Part shown: positions 51,646-59,590 of the stretch, piece after piece
How positions within the stretch are numbered: position 1 is the first letter of the stretch
Layout of the letters: the number at the start of each line of letters is the position of its first letter
Assembly: GCA_964612485.1 (NCBI GenBank)
Contig: CAZTFF010000003.1
Location: 124,001-188,000 of the forward strand
DNA from: JAFGNV01 sp964612485
Lineage (GTDB): Bacteria > Chloroflexota > Anaerolineae > 4572-78 > J111
DNA length: 64,000 nucleotides
Direction: 5' to 3'
The notes under the pieces: generated by a model
Told to the model about the DNA's origin: nothing
Seen by the model: only the letters and a program-made list of their open reading frames with translations
Database searches by the model: none
Program-made: the position numbers and the translations under genes

Positions 51646-53766
51646 ATGAACCCTATTTCGGCGTTTTTTGTACGCAACATCATTATTGTCTTTTTCTTTT
51701 ACGGGCTGGCTTTTTTTACCATGGGGCTGGCCCTAGCTCTGGCCTACCGCAAAACATCAGAATTTAAATTTGCCCAGGCCATTGTGCCGCTGGCAGCGTT
51801 TGGCCTGCTGCACGGCTTCCACGAATGGATCGAAATGTATCAAAAAATCGCCGTCCTGGTCAGCGGCCATACGCCCACGATGGTGGAAGAATCGCTCCGG
51901 CTGGCGGTATTGATTGGGTCATTCTTGATGTTGATTGCCTTTGGTACAACCTTACTAAACCCAAAACAACTTTCCCCCTGGCAGCGATATCGTCCCCTGA
52001 TGGGGATGATGGGGCTATGGGCATTGGGGCTGTTGATTGTTACCGCCGTTATGAAACCGGCAGCAGAAGAGTTTGTGGCCCTGGCCGATGTGCTGGCCCG
52101 CTACAGTTTAGGCATATCGGGCGCTTTACTGGGCACCTGGGCTTTAATGGCCCAACAGCGCACTTTCCGCGAGCACGGCATGCCCCAATTTGGCCGCGAT
52201 CTGGTCTGGTGCGCCATGGCGATGTTTCTTTACGGGGTTGTGGGCCAAATTTTTGTACGGCAAACGGCCCTGATCCCGTCAAACCTCATCAATAGCACCC
52301 TCTTTTTGCAGTGGTTTGGCATTCCCGTTCAGCTCTTTCGGGGAGTGATGGCCGGAATCCTGGCTTTTTACATGGTTCGCGCCCTGAACGCCTTTGAATG
52401 GGAAAGCCAGCGCCGTTTGGAACAGGCCAACCAGTCCAAACTGGAAGTGCAGGCGGCAGCCCTGGAAGCAGAACGCCGGGCCGGTCAGAAAATGGAACGT
52501 CTGAATGAAGAGTTGCGCTTGACCGCCCGCGAGCTATCATTATTGTTAGACCTTGCCAACCTGCTGGCCGGGCCGCTGAGCCTGCAAAATCGACTGCACA
52601 ATCTCCTCGAAAAGATCATCCAAAGCCTGGAGTTCCCAGAAGCGGGAACCATTGTGCTGGCCAAACAAGAAACCGAAATGCTGCCAATAGAGGTGTCTGT
52701 AGGTTTTCCCGCTGCAAACAGCCAAGCCGAACCACAATCCCATGCGGCGGTCGTCCACGAACTTGGCAAAAAATGCACGGCCCATGGCCTAGCCATATGC
52801 AGGCATCTGGATGGCCGGGAAATCGAGTTTTTGTTGGATGACGCCTTGACCAAACAGAAGTGCCGAGATTATGAAAGCCCCATGATTATGATCGGCCTGC
52901 CGTTGACCACCCGGCAGCGGATTATCGGGAGCATTATATTATCCCGCCTGCGCCAAGAGGCCAGAGCGCTGACATTCGACGAACTTAAATTGATGGTCGG
53001 TGTCGCCCGGCAATTGGGGTTATCAATTGAAAACGCCCATCTTTACCAGGAAGCTCAAAACCGGGAAAAAATGTTGGGACGCCTGCTGCAACAAGTGGTA
53101 GGCGCGCAAGAAGCGGAACGGCGGCGCATTGCCCGCGAACTGCACGACGCTACCGGCCAATCGCTCACGGCCATTGCCCTGGGCCTGCGGGGTATCGAAG
53201 GCATGGTGGCCCAAAAAAAATCGGTCAATATTGACCAGATCAGGGAATTGAAACAGTATGGTACGGACGCCCTGGGCGAATTACGCCAACTCATCGCCGA
53301 CCTGCGCCCGCCCCAATTGGACGACCTGGGGTTGGTGGCCGCCCTCCAGTGGTACATTGGCGAGTTTGAAAAACGATTCGGCGTCCAGACCGATTTTGAG
53401 GTTTCCGGCGAAAAAGTTCGTTTGCCCAATGAATATGAAACCGTTTTGTTTCGCATTACTCAGGAGGCGCTCACTAACATTGGCAAGCATGCCCAGGCCT
53501 CCCACGCGGCGATAATGCTGGTGCTGTCCAGCCGGGAGATTCGGTTGACAATCACTGATGACGGCGTGGGCTTTGACCCGGAAAAAGTGCTGAACAAAGA
53601 CACCCGGCGCGCCGGCTGGGGACTGTTGGGTATCCAGGAAAGAACGCTGCTGCTGGGCGGCCAGTACCGGATTGATGCGGCTCCCGGACAAGGGATGAAA
53701 ATTTCTGTGACAATTCCACTTACCAAGGAGGTGGCCGATGTCGAAAATAAGCCTGCTGCTGGTTGA
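51646..53766 (+). CDS. Membrane sensor histidine kinase, NarX/DegS type (HisKA_3)
   Basis: This is a 706-residue kinase with seven or so membrane helices (about 8-250), a coiled coil, a GAF-like domain (about 300-465) and a HisKA_3 domain with RRIARELHDATGQSL (phospho-acceptor His500). The ATPase has GWGLLGIQERTLLLGG. The gene overlaps its response regulator by 29 nt. No ribosome site precedes the ATG, and a TATAAT overlaps the start codon (51642-51647), so a start further in is possible. It probably senses a membrane or redox signal for the respiratory genes that follow. Confidence 0.9.
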   Translation: MNPISAFFVRNIIIVFFFYGLAFFTMGLALALAYRKTSEFKFAQAIVPLAAFGLLHGFHEWIEMYQKIAVLVSGHTPTMVEESLRLAVLIGSFLMLIAFGTTLLNPKQLSPWQRYRPLMGMMGLWALGLLIVTAVMKPAAEEFVALADVLARYSLGISGALLGTWALMAQQRTFREHGMPQFGRDLVWCAMAMFLYGVVGQIFVRQTALIPSNLINSTLFLQWFGIPVQLFRGVMAGILAFYMVRALNAFEWESQRRLEQANQSKLEVQAAALEAERRAGQKMERLNEELRLTARELSLLLDLANLLAGPLSLQNRLHNLLEKIIQSLEFPEAGTIVLAKQETEMLPIEVSVGFPAANSQAEPQSHAAVVHELGKKCTAHGLAICRHLDGREIEFLLDDALTKQKCRDYESPMIMIGLPLTTRQRIIGSIILSRLRQEARALTFDELKLMVGVARQLGLSIENAHLYQEAQNREKMLGRLLQQVVGAQEAERRRIARELHDATGQSLTAIALGLRGIEGMVAQKKSVNIDQIRELKQYGTDALGELRQLIADLRPPQLDDLGLVAALQWYIGEFEKRFGVQTDFEVSGEKVRLPNEYETVLFRITQEALTNIGKHAQASHAAIMLVLSSREIRLTITDDGVGFDPEKVLNKDTRRAGWGLLGIQERTLLLGGQYRIDAAPGQGMKISVTIPLTKEVADVENKPAAG

Positions 53767-54391
53767 TGACCATGAAATTGTACGGGCCGGACTGCGCCTG
53801 ATGTTTATGGCGGAAGAAAATATGGAAATTGTAGGCGAGGTAAACAGCGGCGAAGAAGCGATTCAAGCCGTAAAAGACCTTAAACCGGATGTGGTGTTGA
53901 TGGATGTGGCCATGCCCGGCATGGGCGGCATCGAAGCCACGCGCCGGATCAAAGAGATCAACCCCGATACCGCCGTGCTGGCCCTCACCATGCACGAAGA
54001 CGAACAATACTTTTTTGAGATGCTGAACGCCGGCGCCTCGGGCTATATTCCTAAACGGGCCGCCCCCGACGATCTGGTTTCGGCCATTCGGGTGGTGAAC
54101 CAGGGGAACGTGTTTCTCTACCCTACGATGGCTAAACTGTTGGTCAAAGATTTTCTGGATCGGGCCGACTCCGGCATCACGCCTGTCACCGAAGAATTGA
54201 CCCCTCGGGAGCAAGAAGTGCTCACCTATATTGCCGAAGGCTACACCAACCGGGAAATTGCCGAAGACCTGGTCATCAGCGTCAAAACCGTCGACCGTCA
54301 CCGCGAAAACATTATGCACAAACTCAATTTGCATAACCGGGTAGAATTAGTTAAATATGCAATTGAAAAAGGCCTGATCTCGGTGGGCTGA
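53738..54391 (+). CDS. NarL/FixJ-type response regulator
   Basis: This is a 217-residue regulator: receiver domain (residues 3-120; Asp56 in VVLMDVAMPG, Lys in GYIPKR) and a LuxR-type helix-turn-helix (about 150-217; LTPREQEVLTYIAEGYTNRE and VKTVDRHRENIMHKL). GGAGG precedes the ATG, which lies inside the kinase gene. It could bind the palindromes at 54397-54437, just downstream of its own stop. Confidence 0.93.
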   Translation: MSKISLLLVDDHEIVRAGLRLMFMAEENMEIVGEVNSGEEAIQAVKDLKPDVVLMDVAMPGMGGIEATRRIKEINPDTAVLALTMHEDEQYFFEMLNAGASGYIPKRAAPDDLVSAIRVVNQGNVFLYPTMAKLLVKDFLDRADSGITPVTEELTPREQEVLTYIAEGYTNREIAEDLVISVKTVDRHRENIMHKLNLHNRVELVKYAIEKGLISVG

Positions 54392-54396
54392 TAGAT

Positions 54397-54437
54397 TGGG
54401 GCACATTCCCCACACTTAAAATGGGGGGATTACCCAA
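54397..54437. promoter_or_regulatory. Two 16-bp palindromic sites upstream of the cytochrome unit
   Basis: TGGGGCACATTCCCCA (54397-54412) and TGGGGGGATTACCCAA (54422-54437) share TGGGG-N6-CCCCA, 25 bp apart. A weak -35 (CTGACA, 54447-54452) follows 10 bp later. The same motif occurs at 62963-62978. Confidence 0.6.
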
Positions 54438-54502
54438 TAGACTCTCCTGACAGGGCGTGATAGACTGAAAGCATAAGAAACTAAACTAGAAGGAGAGCAA
54501 CC

Positions 54503-54709
54503 ATGGACGGGCTATTAGAAATTGCGGTTATTATTGGAATGTTTGTCTTGCGCCTGGGGGTACCCCTGTTGATCACGCTGTTGGTGGGGGTCTGGCTCCG
54601 CCGCCTGGACGACAAATGGCAGGCTGAAGCCGAGGCCTATCAAGAAGCAGAAAGCGAAGCAGCCCAACAAAAACAGGTTCCTGTGGCTAAAACCGTAAAT
54701 TCCTCTTGA
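54503..54709 (+). CDS. Small single-pass membrane protein
   Basis: This 68-residue protein has one helix (about 5-32, IAVIIGMFVLRLGVPLLITL) and a cytoplasmic acidic tail with a short coiled coil (AEAEAYQEAESEAAQQ). AGGAGAG precedes the ATG. It opens the unit that continues with the 8-haem cytochrome and probably belongs to the same respiratory module, as an assembly or anchoring subunit. Family not recognised. Confidence 0.7.
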   Translation: MDGLLEIAVIIGMFVLRLGVPLLITLLVGVWLRRLDDKWQAEAEAYQEAESEAAQQKQVPVAKTVNSS

Positions 54710-54748
54710 CGAGAGGTTTTGCGCCAATTAGAACCGAATAGGTTACTT

Positions 54749-55531
54749 ATGTCTAAATTTACGTTGTCTAAAATGAGGCCCTACAGCCATTGGTTGGTTT
54801 TTACGGTCTCATTTTTGATTCTGGCAACCACCATCTCGCTCACGCTGTTATGGCCGCCGGGAAGCGTGGCCCTGGATCAACAAACTACGTTAGACCAGAC
54901 CGGTTCGAGGTGGGGCAATTACCAAAGCCCCCAACATTGCCGCGAGTGCCATCAGGAAGAATTCCAGGCGTGGTCCAATACTACCCACGCCAAAGCCTCA
55001 TTTGACCCCATTTTTCAGACCTATTTGGAACAGGTCGAACAACCGGGCGAATGTTTTACCTGCCACGCCACCGGCTACGATACCAACACCGGCCAGTTTG
55101 TTCTGGCCGGCGTCACCTGCGAAGCGTGCCACGGCCCTTACCGGGCTGAACACCCCAGAGAAAGTATGATGATTGCCGCCTCTGCCGACCTGTGCGGCAA
55201 TTGCCACGCCAGCACCCTGGTTGAATGGCAATCAAGCCGCCATGGAAGCGTGGGCGTCAACTGCATCGATTGCCACGAAGTTCACACCCAGCAAACGAGG
55301 GCGGCGGCGGCCACCAACGCCCCCTGCGCCACCTGCCATGAAAAACAAATTCAAGACCAAACCCACGCGCAGCACAGCCAGGCCGATGTCCATTGCATCG
55401 ACTGCCATCTGGCCCGCCCCGACAACAACGGCAGCCGGGCTGTCAGCGGCCACGCGATCACCGGCCACTCCTTTGCCGTATTTGTAAAAACCTGCACGGC
55501 GTGCCACGATAATTCGCTCATTTCCGAATAA
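54749..55531 (+). CDS. Octahaem c-type cytochrome (membrane-anchored)
   Basis: ATG 54749 gives 260 residues; a TTG at 54719 is an upstream alternative. A signal-anchor helix (about 10-35) precedes eight CxxCH haem sites: CRECH, CFTCH, CEACH, CGNCH, CIDCH, CATCH, CIDCH and CTACH. The spacing resembles NrfB/cytochrome c554-like electron-transfer proteins. No catalytic CxxCK is seen. It probably carries electrons outside the membrane between the NrfD/HybA module and a terminal acceptor. Confidence 0.9.
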   Translation: MSKFTLSKMRPYSHWLVFTVSFLILATTISLTLLWPPGSVALDQQTTLDQTGSRWGNYQSPQHCRECHQEEFQAWSNTTHAKASFDPIFQTYLEQVEQPGECFTCHATGYDTNTGQFVLAGVTCEACHGPYRAEHPRESMMIAASADLCGNCHASTLVEWQSSRHGSVGVNCIDCHEVHTQQTRAAAATNAPCATCHEKQIQDQTHAQHSQADVHCIDCHLARPDNNGSRAVSGHAITGHSFAVFVKTCTACHDNSLISE

Positions 55532-55547
55532 GGTGGTAGGGGCCGGC

Positions 55548-55666
55548 CGGAAAAAGACCTCAAAGGTTTTCACGGCGTGAATTTTTGGCTAAATCGGCTT
55601 GATAATCAAGGGAACTGGGCCATAGAAAGTGCGGTCAGAAACCTTTGAGGTCTGATAGTTCGCTTT
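55548..55666. repeat. Island-bracketing repeat, copy 1
   Basis: The 97-bp core (55556-55652) has perfect 14-bp inverted ends GACCTCAAAGGTTT/AAACCTTTGAGGTC. It matches the inverted copy at 59237-59333 at 91 of 97 positions by eye. The right end overlaps the stop codon of the 120-residue gene. Confidence 0.85.
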
Positions 55667-56027
55667 ATGCCGCCAGCTTCAGTACCGCCGCCACAATTTG
55701 CGTGGCAATGCCCACCGCCGCCGGCGTCACGGCGGCCAGGTTCTCCGCCGCTTTCTTCAGACCTTCACCGGTGATCTCCAGCATGGGTTTATTGGGATCT
55801 TCCTCGGTGGCCGTCTGCACCAGGTTTTCGGCGGTCTTGGCCACCGCTTCGGCTTCTTTGGCTTTGTCCTGGGGCACCTGGGCCAGAGCCTGGTTAAGTT
55901 GTTCCATCAGTTGACTCAACTGTTCTTTCAGATCCGGTTCGGCCCCGGATTCGTTGAGCATATCCCGCACATTGGCAATATTGATTTGAGTTTGCACGTG
56001 TTGGCCACGTTGATCAAATACGGTCAT
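55665..56027 (-). CDS. 120-residue coiled-coil protein sharing a motif with the NACHT protein
   Basis: The short soluble protein opens with VFDQRGQHVQTQINIAN, nearly the same as FDQQTQQVNTQVNIAHL near residue 62 of the NACHT protein upstream. The rest is predicted helical (LKEQLSQLMEQLNQALAQV) with an Ala-rich C-terminus (VGIATQIVAAVLKLAA) that could insert into a membrane. AGGAGT precedes the ATG. It is the last gene of the island, 65 nt after the FGE part. It may be a partner or effector; function unknown. Confidence 0.8.
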   Translation of the reverse strand: MTVFDQRGQHVQTQINIANVRDMLNESGAEPDLKEQLSQLMEQLNQALAQVPQDKAKEAEAVAKTAENLVQTATEEDPNKPMLEITGEGLKKAAENLAAVTPAAVGIATQIVAAVLKLAA

Positions 56028-56092
56028 AATTATACTCCTATTCTCTATTCACAATTAATATTCTGATCCCAGAGATTCCGAGACCAGAGTTT

Positions 56093-56638
56093 TCAGAGGG
56101 CAGAGGGGAGCGAGATGGGGGAGACCACCACCCGAATACCGAAGTAGTCGTCCCTGCTGATCGGGTTGAGCCCGTCACGGGAGGCGCAGCGGGCGAGCCT
56201 CCGACTGCCATTGAAGGAGCCGCCACGCAACACGCGGAGAACGTTATCGCCTGCCTCCACATTCTCCCGCCCATCGGTAGGATCGTAGGGATAGCCAAAC
56301 TCTAATATCGCCTTGTTATCCTTCCACGGACCCCACAAACTTAGCGTCCATTCAAATACATTACCCGCCATATCCAGGCAGCCGTAAGGGCTGGCTCCGT
56401 CTGGAAAGATGCCCACCGGCGTGGTTCCACGCAGGTCCAATTCACCGGTATTGCATTTTTTTTCATCCCAGTTGTTACCCCAGGGGTAAATTTCGCCACC
56501 CGTCCCCCGCGCCGCTTTTTCCCACTCGGCTTCAGTGGACAGGCGCACTTGCTCATTTGCCGCAATTTTACCTTCGTCTCGCCATATTTCCGTAAGCCAA
56601 ACACAGTAAGCCCGCGCGTCGTGCCAGGTCACGTTCAC
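56093..56638 (-). CDS. FGE-sulfatase (SUMF1-like) domain fragment
   Basis: The GTG start at 56638 is nominal; the frame extends upstream (CPVV before MNVTWHDARAYC). The 181 residues hold the C-terminal two thirds of an FGE domain: RLSTEAEWEKAARG, a YPWGNNWDEKKCN segment, GCLDMAGNVFEWT and LRGGSF. It ends with an altered FGIRVVV where GFR is usual. It is probably not translated alone unless rescued by re-initiation. Confidence 0.75.
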   Translation of the reverse strand: MNVTWHDARAYCVWLTEIWRDEGKIAANEQVRLSTEAEWEKAARGTGGEIYPWGNNWDEKKCNTGELDLRGTTPVGIFPDGASPYGCLDMAGNVFEWTLSLWGPWKDNKAILEFGYPYDPTDGRENVEAGDNVLRVLRGGSFNGSRRLARCASRDGLNPISRDDYFGIRVVVSPISLPSAL

Positions 56639-57033
56639 TACCGGACAGGTTGCTTTCTCCGGCCCTGGTTCATCACTGGCGCCGGCCTGTCCCCCTGGTG
56701 CATTTCAAAAGCCAGCAGCGATAACCACTGCCGCTGTTTATCGGGCGGCCCGCCGGCGGTGACCACGCCGCGCCGCGCCCCGGCATCATCCTCCCGGCCC
56801 GTATACTCGCTGTTAAGCACCACGTCCACACAGGCGTCATACAACTTAGCCCGCTCGCGGGGCAATTCGCGGCGGCTGTATTTCACGCTCACCACCATCG
56901 TCACCAGCAGCGGGGTGGTAATCAGCGGCGGCTGGCCGCGGCGGGAGCGATCTTTATTCAAATTGGTAATGGCCTGGTCGAGTTCACTACAAGCGGCTTC
57001 GCAGTCGGCGGGTTGGGTGTAAATCTGCGCACA

Positions 57034-58146
57034 CTAGGCGTTCACCAACGTAGCAATCTGATCTTCATCCATCGGCTGCACGTCGCAGCGCACAAAGTCG
57101 CTGCCAAAGGGGGCGTCACGATACCCGGCCTCACGAGCCGATACCAAACAACGATTATCGGGATATTGGCTGTCTAACAAACGCCCCACTTCATCGCGCA
57201 CGGTGCGGCGCTCCTCTACGCTCACCACCTCGTCCAGCCCGTCCAGTAAAATCAGGCAGCCCTGGCCACCGCGCAGCAACCGGTCAAAAAAGTCGCCCAC
57301 CGCTTCAAAATTTTTGTAGCATGACCGGAGAAACCAGAGTAAAAATGCGCCCAAAGAGCCTTCGTTGGGGCCGTGAGTAATACGCAGGCCGGGCACTTTG
57401 GCGCACTCATCCCGGTAAACCTGCCAGAAGCGCAGAGGGGCCAGCAGCGGCACCGGCAGCGCCGTGCCTTCAGCCGGCGGCTTCAAACGCACGTCTAATG
57501 TTTCGTCTCGTAAGGCGATGGCCAACGAAGCGGCAACAAAAGAAAGATAGGTGGTTTTTCCCGACCCGGCCCCACCTACAATCGCCACGCGCTCGCCCAA
57601 GGTGAGCAAGTCGGCCATATCAATCATCCGTTTTTCATCGGCCAGCGCCATTCTATCCTTGGGTGTGTGGCCCAATCGCCAGGGTCCCCCCCCCTCACCG
57701 CCCGGCGGCACGGCGGGACGCTGATACACGGCCAATGAAGTATAAACCTGAGCCAGGGGCTTATTCAGCGGCCCGGTATCTTGCAACGTTTGCAGGCCGT
57801 GCAGCCGGGAAAAGCCGTACTCTCGCTGCACCCAGTCCAAATAATTGGCCAACGCCTTTTTAAATTCGCTCTCATTCAGCTGCGCTCGTCCCGGCGAATT
57901 CTCATAAACCTGATAGAGATGGGCAATGTTGACCTGGGTATTGACCTGTTGGGTTTGCTGGTCAAAGGTTGGCGCGGATGTGTCATCTTGCAAGGTGGCC
58001 AATCGCGTTTCTATCGCTTCCGGTTGCGCCTGAATTTGGGCTTGCATCTCGGCCACAGCCGGCAGATCCAGTCCATCCAGCCCGGCCAGGCTATGGTGTA
58101 ATTTGTCTCGTTGAGCTTCCAATTCGGCGCGGCTCGATTCGCTCAT
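57034..58146 (-). CDS. NACHT-domain NTPase, truncated by TAG
   Basis: ATG 58146 (GGAG 8 nt upstream) gives 370 residues. An N-terminal coiled coil is followed by the FDQQTQQVNTQVNIA motif (about 61-75) and a helical region (about 80-140). The NACHT ATPase has Walker A GGAGSGKTT (about 191-199) and Walker B CLILLDGLDEV (about 297-307). STAND NTPases of this kind are anti-phage or conflict sensors. If real, the stop leaves an NTPase without its sensor half. Confidence 0.85.
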   Translation of the reverse strand: MSESSRAELEAQRDKLHHSLAGLDGLDLPAVAEMQAQIQAQPEAIETRLATLQDDTSAPTFDQQTQQVNTQVNIAHLYQVYENSPGRAQLNESEFKKALANYLDWVQREYGFSRLHGLQTLQDTGPLNKPLAQVYTSLAVYQRPAVPPGGEGGGPWRLGHTPKDRMALADEKRMIDMADLLTLGERVAIVGGAGSGKTTYLSFVAASLAIALRDETLDVRLKPPAEGTALPVPLLAPLRFWQVYRDECAKVPGLRITHGPNEGSLGAFLLWFLRSCYKNFEAVGDFFDRLLRGGQGCLILLDGLDEVVSVEERRTVRDEVGRLLDSQYPDNRCLVSAREAGYRDAPFGSDFVRCDVQPMDEDQIATLVNA

Positions 58147-58236
58147 TATCAATTCTCCACAACAGGATGCGACTCGATTTTCTGCGATTATACCATAACT
58201 ATTCGATTTTGTCCCTCACACCGGGCAGCCATTCAT

Positions 58237-58262
58237 CGGGAAGGGTGCGCAGCCCCTTCCCG
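58237..58262. repeat. Hairpin between the HU-like and NACHT genes
   Basis: CGGGAAGGG pairs with CCCTTCCCG around an 8-nt loop, 6 nt after the HU-like stop. There is no T-run, so partial termination or mRNA protection is more likely than full termination. Confidence 0.55.
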
Positions 58263-58268
58263 GTTGAA

Positions 58269-58664
58269 CTAAGACTCTACCGGATCATCCGGGTGTTCTT
58301 CGTTCCAACGGGCCATCAACTCATCACTGCTTTTGCCGATGTTTTCGGCATTGGTAATATGCCCCCGAAATTTACCGTCGGTGTTGAGCGCGCCCAACAC
58401 CCGTTTGTCCACTTTCACCTTTACTTCTAACGAGCCATCCAGGTCGATGCTGGGGGTATAAATGGCAATACCGGTATGCACGGGACGCCCTTCCAGCAGC
58501 AGGCCGATCAGGGTTTCCACCTCGCTTTCCTGCACATTTTTAACCACGCCTGCTGAAAGCGTGGTACGTTGGGTAATCAATTCCATATACCGCTCCTCTC
58601 CGGCGGCATCACTCAATTGAATACGCGGACAATAGGTGGTAATTGCTTTGATCTTTGAAGCCAT
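58269..58664 (-). CDS. HU/IHF-like DNA-binding protein (tentative)
   Basis: This is a 131-residue soluble protein. YMELITQRTTLSAGVVKNVQ resembles the start of HU-type (Bvu_2165-like) domains; GRPVHTGIAIYTPSIDLDGS and a basic KVKVDKRVLGALN segment would be the arm strands. The tail (ENIGKSSDELMARWNEEHPD) is conserved-looking but unassigned. AAAGGAAC precedes the ATG. It is the first gene of the island, co-directional with the NACHT gene 122 nt later. Assignment by eye only. Confidence 0.55.
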   Translation of the reverse strand: MASKIKAITTYCPRIQLSDAAGEERYMELITQRTTLSAGVVKNVQESEVETLIGLLLEGRPVHTGIAIYTPSIDLDGSLEVKVKVDKRVLGALNTDGKFRGHITNAENIGKSSDELMARWNEEHPDDPVES

Positions 58665-59590
58665 TGTTTCTGTTCCTTTCCTTTCATTGATTGGGTTGAA
58701 TTTATGATTCCAGACCCGTTCTGCGCCCCGGGCCTGTTATCCACCAATTTGATTTCCCTTGAAGCAAATTCAAATTCCCTTCAAGCAAAATTGGATTCCC
58801 TTGAAGCAAATTCAAATTCCCTTCAAGCAAATTCGGATTCTCTTGAAGGGAATTTTGTAATTCAGACCTTTCGGTAGAAGCGACCGGCGGGTTGTCCCTG
58901 CGGCAGAAGCGTATCGATTTGTAATTTTATTCGTTGGACGGTGTGGTGGGTGGAACCGGCCACCTGAACCAGCAGCCGGAAGGGGTATTACCTTGCGCCA
59001 TGCAGCATGGCGCAAGGTAAAGATGGTCATCAGTAGGGGCAACCGGCCGGTCGCCCCTACAGCATACGGGGCCGGGATCAACCCCGTAACAGGCAATAAC
59101 AAAACAGGTACAAAAACGATTGACCGCAAAAACCCAGCCAATCGCCTTAAGAAAAGTTTACAACGCATGGGTACTCCCTCACTCCTGGTTTTATTTTTTG
59201 GGCAGCTAGCAGGCTGTCGGAGAAAGCGAACTATCAGACCTCAAAGGTTTCTGACCACACTTTCTGCGGCCCGGTTCCCTTGATTATCAAGCCGATTTAG
59301 CAAAAAATCCACGCCGTGAAAACCTTTGAGGTCTTTTTCCGACAAACTGTTAGAATTGGAATAACTACGCTGCCATTATACCATACTCATCAAAATTCGA
59401 TAATTCACCGAACACAGGTTACGAATGTAACCCTCGGCAACTTTTTTTGGGCGCCGCACGCCCTGCGATTTCCGCTTACAGGGCGTGTAAATCAAATTGC
59501 AGGGCGTCAAAATGAAATTACACGCCGTATAATTTCATTTCAACGACGTGCAATTCCGATAACGCTGCTATCCTAAATCTTGTTTTCTGT
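58665..59590. repeat. 926-nt repeat-dense intergenic region
   Basis: No convincing gene was found. In order: 2.5 tandem copies of a 42-43-bp unit with CCCTTGAAG/CTTCAAGGG arms (58751-58860); a perfect 15-bp stem with 3-nt loop (58988-59020); a near-perfect 28-bp palindrome with GTAGGGGC ends (59033-59060); the inverted island repeat (59215-59344); and five 21-bp units with a GGGCGT/ACGCCGT core (59458-59562). Confidence 0.75.
59215..59344. repeat. Island-bracketing repeat, copy 2 (inverted)
   Basis: The outer ends TGTCGGA and TCCGACA enclose the 97-bp core 59237-59333. The reverse complement matches copy 1 at 91 of 97 core positions and also across the TGATAGTTCGCTTT flank. Confidence 0.85.

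Larger units (their letters stand above)
56093..58146 (-). pseudogene. Disrupted NACHT-FGE-sulfatase gene
   Basis: One ancestral gene, now in pieces. The NACHT part ends at a TAG (57034-57036). The same frame stays open beyond it to 56638 with family-like sequence (KQRQWLSLLAFEMHQG). It then runs into an FGE-sulfatase C-terminus in another frame (from about 56700, CPVVNVTWHDARAYC ... to 56093). The start of the FGE domain is missing, so a deletion accompanies the frame change. Sequencing error could explain the stop but not the missing part. Confidence 0.8.

Noticed and set aside
57034..57036. TAG as a pyrrolysine or readthrough codon
   Set aside because: No evidence of a recoding element, and the downstream FGE domain has lost its N-terminus as well, so gene decay is simpler.
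58751..58860. CRISPR array
   Set aside because: Only 2.5 units with no unique spacers; the units are contiguous tandem copies.
58812..59168. 118-codon minus-strand frame upstream of the island
   Set aside because: It runs through tandem repeats and two palindromes; the apparent signal peptide is repeat-derived.
59316..59576. 86-codon plus-strand frame in the repeat region
   Set aside because: It is made of the island repeat and the 21-bp array and has no ribosome site.
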